Source: Chaetoderma sp. LZ-2023a
Taxonomy: Eukaryota; Mollusca; Caudofoveata; Chaetodermatida; Chaetodermatidae
NCBI GenBank assembly: GCA_034401795.1
Contig: CM067373.1
Coordinates: forward strand, 40,388,671 to 40,452,670
DNA: 64,000 nucleotides
Direction of reading: 5' to 3'
Every line of letters starts with the position of its first letter. Position 1 is the stretch's first letter. The notes beneath the pieces were generated by a model. The model was not told the origin of the DNA. It saw only the letters and a program-made list of their open reading frames with translations, and did no database searches. The translations under genes were made by a program, and so were the position numbers. Below are positions 57,750 to 64,000 of this stretch, one piece after another.

Positions 57750-60015
57750 CTCAATTAGTACCACTAGATCTGGCAGGTTGTCAGACCGTACGTTGATCTT
57801 GACTCATAAATCCAATCACATTATTATTATAGTTTTATGTTATCACACTTGCCATTTTATTGACGCTTATAGTTATACGAATATTTTCTATCCAGAGGAA
57901 GGAAAGAGTGTAGTATTTGATGTAATCTGTATGGCATTGAATACTGATTTTAGTGTACCATATGTCGAGCAATAAAAGGCATTCATGAAACGGTCACATT
58001 TATAAACAAATCATGGTTTATCAAATCTGTTCAATAGATTGAAACTTTAGGATTAAATAGCCTGTCCAGTATACCATAGTATTCCCCGGCCTCGCCTTCA
58101 GGCCATCTCTAAGAAACACAGCGAGCTTCTAGTCTGCTAGAGATATCCTGGGCAGTGACTATTATCCTTGCACAGTGCACGTCCATTTTTGCGGAGTCTG
58201 TTTCTGTTCAATCCCAATAGACCGGACATGCGCCGAATAGACGGTACCACAGTAGGATGCCAATACATCCTTCACTAGACATGGATACCTTCAGTCTCTC
58301 CTCTGCATTAGAGTTAACGTGACCCTGGGGGCCATCACTGGCTCACTGCCGCCTACTAAGCCCAAACTTTGAGGAGTCTAACCCTTTATATTTAGGCTTG
58401 ACTTATTATGAATTTTAACAGAGTCCCAATGACCATGTGGGTTTTTTGTCGCATAAGACGCATGCAGAACATGTGTGGAAAGATAAATGGTTTGATCACT
58501 GCGTTGCTGGGAAGACACAATGCAGGATGAAAGGCACAATGGCGCTGTAACTTTTAATCTGTGTAATTTCGAGATGATCAGTACTAAAACTAGCCATGTG
58601 TGTTATAGCAAAACACAAGTGCGCAAATAGGCAAATCACTTTGTGAGCGTTGCTCATGCTTTGTGGAAACCTCACCTAAAAGGCTTGCTATTAGTACCGA
58701 CGCTCTACCACTGTGGAATCTTAGAGTTTGTGCATTGCGCTCAGCACTAGTGCTGCCCGCGACCGTAGTGTGGGTAGTCAATACCAATGCACAAACCCCT
58801 AGTTTTCACAGTCTTTTACAGACGTTTGATAAATAGACTAAGTCCATTAATAGCTACCACAAGGAATACCTGTGCGCCATGGAAAATAGCATATGTCCGC
58901 ATTAATGTGCAAGAGACTGGTAGAATCAGTTGTTGGAAACAAACTAAGACTGATAGTTGGTGTTAGTAAGGCCTGGGACGCAACCGAAAAAGTCTAAGTC
59001 CAAATGGTTGATGCACAAGTCTATACTAGAGCAAGCACTGACGCCGCCCGCCACCTGAGTGTGGCTAGTCGGCATTCTATAGCATAGTCATGTTCTTGGC
59101 CAATAAGGTGTTGCTGGCGTACTATTGGGCCTATTCTACCAGAATGGTAGAGCATGTTGTGAGTCATATGCTTTGTTTGAGCCATATGAGCAAACTGGTT
59201 GAGCTCTCTGTGCAAACTATCGGTTTAGCGGCTGCAGATCCTGATAAATGGCTGGTGACAGCATGGCTTCTTGCACATACATATTAGTCTCGGGGAAACT
59301 GGTTTTCCTCATCATTCAGTGGTTAAAATTAGTTGCGCATGCTCTACGGTGTCGATTCTGACTCTGCCCTTGTCTTGGAATGGATGCTGTTCATCCTAAC
59401 CAGGCCGGACTCATTTGAGCATGTTGTTTATAAAAACAATGCACCAGATTGTATAAATAGTTGATCATTTGGAGGAAAGTTTATGCCTAGTAATGCTCCG
59501 TTTTGAAGTGCGAGAGTACTTTAACTTGTATTCCTCAATTTCCGAATTTATGCACCTATTAATGGCTTACACAAATGGCAAAATAATAAACATGTTGATG
59601 GTGGCCATTAACGGGCAGAAGAAGAAGAAGCACAAATTAAAAAATAAACAGTTCATATAAATTAGTCGTTCTAGCAGCCACTGCTCTGTTCTGTTCTTGG
59701 AGTTTCCGCCAAGTCAGCCACACCACCTTTCGGTGTATTATCCAGGAATCTCTAGAATCTGTGAATATGACTAATTACTGAGTTTTTACCCAACCGGATC
59801 AGTCCATTAATTATATATTTTATACACAGACAAGCAATCATTCTGATAGTTATGTACACGAAAGTGGGTTTTTTGTGGGTTTTTTTTATCTGTAGTGCCT
59901 GTAGAGGAGTAAATGTTCACAATGTGTAGACAAGTAAATTTATGTTCATCAGAAGCATAAATGAATTCATTGTTATTTACATGTAGGTGCATCCAGCAAG
60001 CATAAGGTGCATCAT
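57750..60015. other. Non-coding stretch with a weak direct repeat
   Basis: No supportable gene. 'GTGCTGCCCGCGACCGTAG' plus 'TGTGGGTAGTC' near 58,748 and 'CGCCGCCCGCCACCTGAG' plus 'TGTGGCTAGTC' near 59,043 are similar and lie about 300 bp apart, suggesting a dispersed repeat. Confidence 0.5.
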
Positions 60016-60021
60016 ATTTTT

Positions 60022-60282
60022 CTATATGTAATTGGCATTTAAGAGAAGATTACGTCTGATATCAAGTTTATGGCAGAGTTTCCTGGTGATGGATTCAATT
60101 TTCGACATTGCGTCGCTTTCAATCAAGCCAAACAAGAGAGTTGTATCGAGTAACATCTGGAGAATAGGATTCTCATTCTGGCTTATTATTTTCAAGCTAT
60201 CTGATGCCACTAGATGCTCGATTTTGTAGCTCGCCAGGTCATGTCGGGTCGTTCTGAGGCGTATGCTGCGCCACTTGTGCAC
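60022..60282 (-). pseudogene. Terminal fragment of non-LTR RT tail
   Basis: The 86-codon minus ORF contains 'ILQMLLDTTLLFG' and 'KIESITRKLCHKLDIRRNLLL', which correspond to 'MQAILDASKLAD' and 'FEKLSRELCYSIHSKRSSL' at the end of the 40.7-41.5 kb copy. It probably continues the fragment at 62.17-62.52 kb after an intervening insertion of about 1.9 kb. The upstream start codon has no significance. Confidence 0.6.
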
Positions 60283-60284
60283 GA

Positions 60285-61501
60285 CGAATGATGATGTTGG
60301 CTAGCTCCCAGTCTCAGGGTTACAGATTCTGAATGAAGCTGACCAGCGTGAAGCAAAGACTGGCTCCTAAGGCTGGTGGAACTCAATCGTTCTGGTGGGG
60401 CCATGCGACCATCGCCGCTAACATTAAATTGTACAGTATCAACCCATGAATTTGCGTCACCGGTATGCCTGTCCATAGCAATTTCCTGATCTATGGACTT
60501 ACAAGATTTGAAGGGTGACCTAAAGTAATTTTAAATATATCTAAACAAACCTTACAAGTTTGTGTGATACAATGATATTCAAATAATACATAACATAGAG
60601 ACAACCTGATGAACCTTTAAACGTGGAGTCACCGGAGGTACCATACAGACTCGCAGGTCCGCAGAGGTACTCCTGTAAGGGAGGCGCCCACATATGAGAT
60701 CACTAATTAACTTAATATAAGCTAGTATACCTCTATGCTGAAAAGGAAAAGAAACTCCTAGTTGTGGCGAGAGGCTTTGTGCCTTGCGTGGGCATTACTT
60801 CTGATGCTGTGTCTTTGGGTGAGAAGTAGTAGACTTGCACGGGCTGCCGTCACTGGGTCCATGCAAAAGGCAAGTGCCTCGTGTGGGCCTCCATCACAGG
60901 AGAATGCTGCCACCGCAGAAGCGGAGGGACAGAGAGGGCCAAAAAGGGTCACTCTGTATTGAACCAAAAGTGCTGTAAAGAAAAGACCATCCTAGTGAAA
61001 CTATAACTAAAAGTGTTGCATGTAGTTTTACGTGAAGACGAGACGAGCGATTCCCGAAGGATTCCCAAGTCACCGTCTTATATAGTTCCAAGGTACTGAA
61101 TTAGTAGGTGCCGCTTTTATTTATGCTGGTCTTCTATGCTTAACCTACCTTTTAGGTTTTAAAGACACAAACTATTTTAGGCTGCAAATGGCGGGAACCC
61201 TACCTAACTTTAGAGTTAGACACCGCAAGGCATCACCTCTCAAGAACAGTGTGCATACATGTTACATTGAAAGACGTCCGAACTCAGCGAGGCTCCGGGT
61301 GCCCTGCTCCGTAACCACATAAAACATCACAGGATTCCAACATCATGCCCAGACATTTGTACAGAATTCAGTGGAGATGCGCATCTCGTCCGTCACCACA
61401 TCTTATGGAGCTAAGTTATTGACCTAACCGTAGGTTTATATCCAAGTTACCCAAATATGCACTGCGGTGCAGAAGCTATATCCTAAAAGACATAAAAGAG
61501 A

Positions 61502-61572
<71 letters not shown>

Positions 61573-62165
61573 TGTTTTCGCAGTGCTTCCTACATTGGCA
61601 ATGACACTAACTAATAAGTATCCTAAGATACAGGGGAGGTGTATGTAATACTGTACCTTGGCCATCACCGCTCGGAAACCTCCAATAGTTTCCCAGGGTC
61701 GATCAGTCCATGGTACGGATAGGGATATCCAAACAATTAAGAAGCCATAAGGCTTAGTGGAACGTGAAGAGAGGATGACGTAGTACGTCACGTGTACGCA
61801 AATCACTGATTATTTAGCGACATACTTCGACGTTACAGAAACGTTTTGAGAATAATTTAACGGAGAAAGACGGCGATAACTCAGCCATATCTGAACCGAT
61901 TTTAAAAAGGTTCATAGATTTGAGAAGCCCATCGAATTCTGATGTTGATTGATACCAGATTCAACGGAAACAAATAATTGTTTAAGAATTAAGATGTGCC
62001 TACTCGGCATACTAAAAGCGCCACTCGCTCTTGGAAGTGCTACACGTGCTCTGTCAAAACAGCGACTAGCCACGCGTTTTAACGAACTTAGTAGTTTTTT
62101 ATGACGAAATTCCTCTCGTATAGGCTTATACACGCTTATAGCTCTACCCAGGGGGGTGGGTGGGG
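60285..62165. other. Non-coding interval separating two RT fragments
   Basis: No recognisable gene. It may be a sequence inserted into the LINE tail, though no inverted termini or TSD were identified. It contains the (AAT)n tract at about 61,503-61,570. Confidence 0.45.
61503..61570. repeat. (AAT)n microsatellite
   Basis: About 22 AAT triplets. The minus strand gives a leucine run, which is an artefact. Confidence 0.95.
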
Positions 62166-62169
62166 GCGT

Positions 62170-62530
62170 GCTTTATGGAACGAATCCAGGACGAACGGTG
62201 CGTACCCAGCTTAGCTGGTACGGCTCGTACCCGACCGGTCGATCCGTGCTACACCTTCCACTATCTATATGCTTCTGATATCTGCAAATTCTTAGACACT
62301 GCACAAGGAAGTGCATACGGTTTTCTATACCGTTTTTACAAAAAAGGACAGGTATCATTCTGATATTGATTAAATTTAGATCTGTGTGCTTGCAGATAGT
62401 ATGTACCTGTTAATAACCTTGCCTTGATGACGGCACGTTTCACATCATATGTATTTGCTGTCACTGTTGACAAGATCGGGTGTGGCCTTCCAATTATCAA
62501 GGATTCACAAACCTGGCTGATGATTTCTGC
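62170..62530 (-). pseudogene. Non-LTR RT tail fragment with Cys/His motif
   Basis: Minus-strand frames give 'HPILSTVTANTYDVKRAVIK' and 'LLTGTYYLQAHRSKFNQYQ', then in the next frame 'LFCKNGIENRMHFLVQC'. This is the same region as 'ATVKVRLPVQRYHLFGG' and 'CQLCSHHREDLQHFLIDC' in the 40.7-41.5 kb copy, ending with the putative CCHC-like zinc motif. A single-base frame change lies between the two parts. Catalytic RT sequence is absent. Confidence 0.7.
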
Positions 62531-62559
62531 TCAATGTCTCCCTTTAGCATCTCCAGAAC

Positions 62560-63060
62560 TATAGTGTGTATAGCCTTTTGGATTTGACGTTATTACCCGA
62601 GTTTGCTAGACAAGCTGATTAAGAATCGAAGTAATTATGTGGATACTCGAGGCGTTTAGTGGCTTACATTAACTTAACATTCGTAGCGCATCTCTATTTA
62701 ATTTCAAGATTAATCAAGTCTAAACACAGCCAGTTCTCTCTATAATATGTATAAAACAAATCATGAAATAAACAAACTAAATTTGTATTGCGCAATAACC
62801 AGCAGTTGTATTCTGAAGCATACTTAAGTACAGGATCATATCAAACTATTGAAAAGGATTAAATGCACCATTCTGATTCGTCTGTTGTCTGGTTTACGGC
62901 AGGAGTAAGTTACCCATCCTTCTTGAATATGACCTCGTGCACAAGTGGTTCAGTTAGTCGGTTTACTAGCATGTGCGCCAGTATGCCTGCATGATGTTGA
63001 ACCCTTGCACGGTGGTGTAGTGCTGCCTGTGTACTCGCAGACCTGTCCAATAGGATGCGT
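62560..63060. other. Non-coding stretch
   Basis: AT-rich with no recognised element. The long minus ORF spanning 62,910-63,386 depends on the C-run and GT/G-run and is not convincing as a gene. Confidence 0.45.
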
Positions 63061-63068
63061 ATTGTAGC

Positions 63069-63115
63069 TCCCCCCCCCCCCCCCCCCCCCCCCGCCTCCC
63101 CCCCCCCCCCCCCCC
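63069..63115. repeat. Poly-C tract
   Basis: About 45 bases of almost pure C, broken only by GCCT. The length is probably imprecise in the assembly; it could form i-motif/quadruplex structures. Confidence 0.9.
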
Positions 63116-63232
63116 TGTGCTCCTGCTGAACCTTCACCAGTTCTGGCTCTTCAAGATGTGTCACTACGCCACTGCACTTGTACAACTGCTCATTACTGCC
63201 AACTGCCTCAGCGATACATGAACTATGTAGGG

Positions 63233-63262
63233 TGTGTGTGTGTGTGTGTGGGGGGGGGGGGG
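63233..63262. repeat. (GT)n followed by G-run
   Basis: About nine GT units and then about eleven G. The same (TG)n-then-G organisation is seen at 4.19-4.22 kb. Confidence 0.9.
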
Positions 63263-63340
63263 TGTAGATGTTCTGCCAGCAGAGCATGCAGCAGGATGAG
63301 GTTTTAATGTACTGGTATGGATAATGGTCAGTATCAGTTG

Positions 63341-63496
63341 TCCAGTTTTGCATTTGAAAGCGAAAACATTTCAAAACGTTTTGCATGTGCGGGTTTGGAT
63401 TTTCCAGTTTGGATATTATATGGCATAATTAATGTGAAAATACCAGATTTAGCAAAATATTTTGAAACGTTTTCCATTTCGAACACAAGGCTGGAT
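63341..63496. repeat. Foldback element
   Basis: 'TCCAGTTTTGCATTTGAAAG' and 'AACATTTCAAAACGTTTTGC' on the left pair imperfectly with 'GCAAAATATTTTGAAACG' and 'CATTTCGAACACAAGGCTGGA' on the right. The loop is about 65 nt. It resembles a MITE of a different family from those above. Confidence 0.7.
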
Positions 63497-63817
63497 CTTT
63501 GTTCTATGGCTGTATCACACAAAAAATGTTCTCGAAGTATGTCAGCGGTTCTTTAGCTGTGACCTCATCTATTTCCGAGAGGCTAAATTGAAGCCTTGTA
63601 TGGATGAGATTTCTCACTTCTACAGTAGGTACTGTCATGCCACCGGCCACAATGAATGATGTGATCATTGTTGTCAGTATGAAATCCCACCTACATCAAA
63701 GAAAATACCGTAGAGGGACTGTGTCAGCTCCAGTCGTATCTATGTACATATCGTGTATATAGCCATGACAAAAAAAAGTCTTGTCTTCTGACTGCATCAT
63801 CCCCTCTGGGTAACAAG

Positions 63818-64000
63818 ATGTATTTGACCAGAATCATTGACTCAGACGATCACAATGAGTTGCTGTTCCATGTTTCGCATTCTTTTAACTATTCGCAGTT
63901 ACATCACTTTCCCAGCCTTCAGGAGCAGGTTTCTCACTATATGTCCCAGCTGTTTCCATACCATTATTCGTATCCTTTCCTTTATTTCATTCCACTATGA
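63818..64000 (+). CDS. Unidentified short ORF at window end
   Basis: Sixty codons end in TGA exactly at the window edge. The product is rich in His, Ser, Phe and Tyr and shows no motif I recognise. Splice signals were not assessed, and chance occurrence is quite possible. Confidence 0.15.
   Translation: MYLTRIIDSDDHNELLFHVSHSFNYSQLHHFPSLQEQVSHYMSQLFPYHYSYPFLYFIPL

Noticed and set aside
62910-63386. 158-codon minus-strand ORF
   Set aside because: A large part is the poly-C and GT/G tracts (Gly and His/Thr runs), and the remainder has no recognisable domain.

Overview
This is eukaryotic, repeat-dominated DNA with no bacterial gene structure. I find no intact cellular gene, tRNA or rRNA. The coding traces are all retroelement or dispersed-repeat proteins, and most are broken. 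A marine invertebrate fits best, possibly a mollusc or other spiralian. The reasons are the non-LTR reverse transcriptase tails, the decayed multicopy protein family at 0.6-2.0 kb, and the tandem blocks rich in 'CCGTCCGTCC'. This is an inference; the species cannot be read from the sequence.

Layout. 0-6.7 kb: a decayed dispersed-family ORF (minus strand) with related repeats in opposite orientation on its two sides, several copies of a palindromic MITE, a LINE-like 3' end with an (ATT)n tail, and a 247-bp hAT-type MITE with a perfect 8-bp target-site duplication (TSD). 6.8-32.9 kb: a very large minisatellite with a 34-bp unit and 31/28-bp variants. It lies in one orientation at 6.8-8.5 kb and in the other from 10.3 to 32.9 kb. 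Each orientation adjoins a block of ~170-bp tandem repeats, so the blocks form a large inverted duplication. The main array has higher-order organisation, including an almost identical 2,672-bp duplication and a ~2.8-3.0 kb unit tagged by a captured AT-rich flank. 32.9-40.7 kb: MITEs, foldbacks, a CRE-like cluster and a 1.1-kb non-autonomous hAT element with an 8-bp TSD.

40.7-53.9 kb is a nested retroelement cluster. Two non-LTR reverse transcriptase remnants are followed by an 11-kb Ty3/gypsy-class element on the minus strand (42,580-53,629). It has TG...CA LTRs of about 1.77 kb, a 4-bp ATAT TSD, a primer-binding site, gag with three zinc knuckles, protease, RT/RNase H, integrase, and an env-like gene with signal peptide, furin site, fusion-peptide-like segment and transmembrane anchor. 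Stops and frame changes inactivate it. It interrupts a third non-LTR RT tail, whose frame reads across the empty site.

54-64 kb: a badly decayed plus-strand Ty3/gypsy pol whose integrase core is replaced by a (GA)n tract, two more fragments of the non-LTR RT family, microsatellites, homopolymer tracts and one foldback. The two most notable items are the inverted, higher-order minisatellite and the env-bearing LTR element. Together the window records successive insertions and amplifications rather than a metabolic or regulatory gene set.
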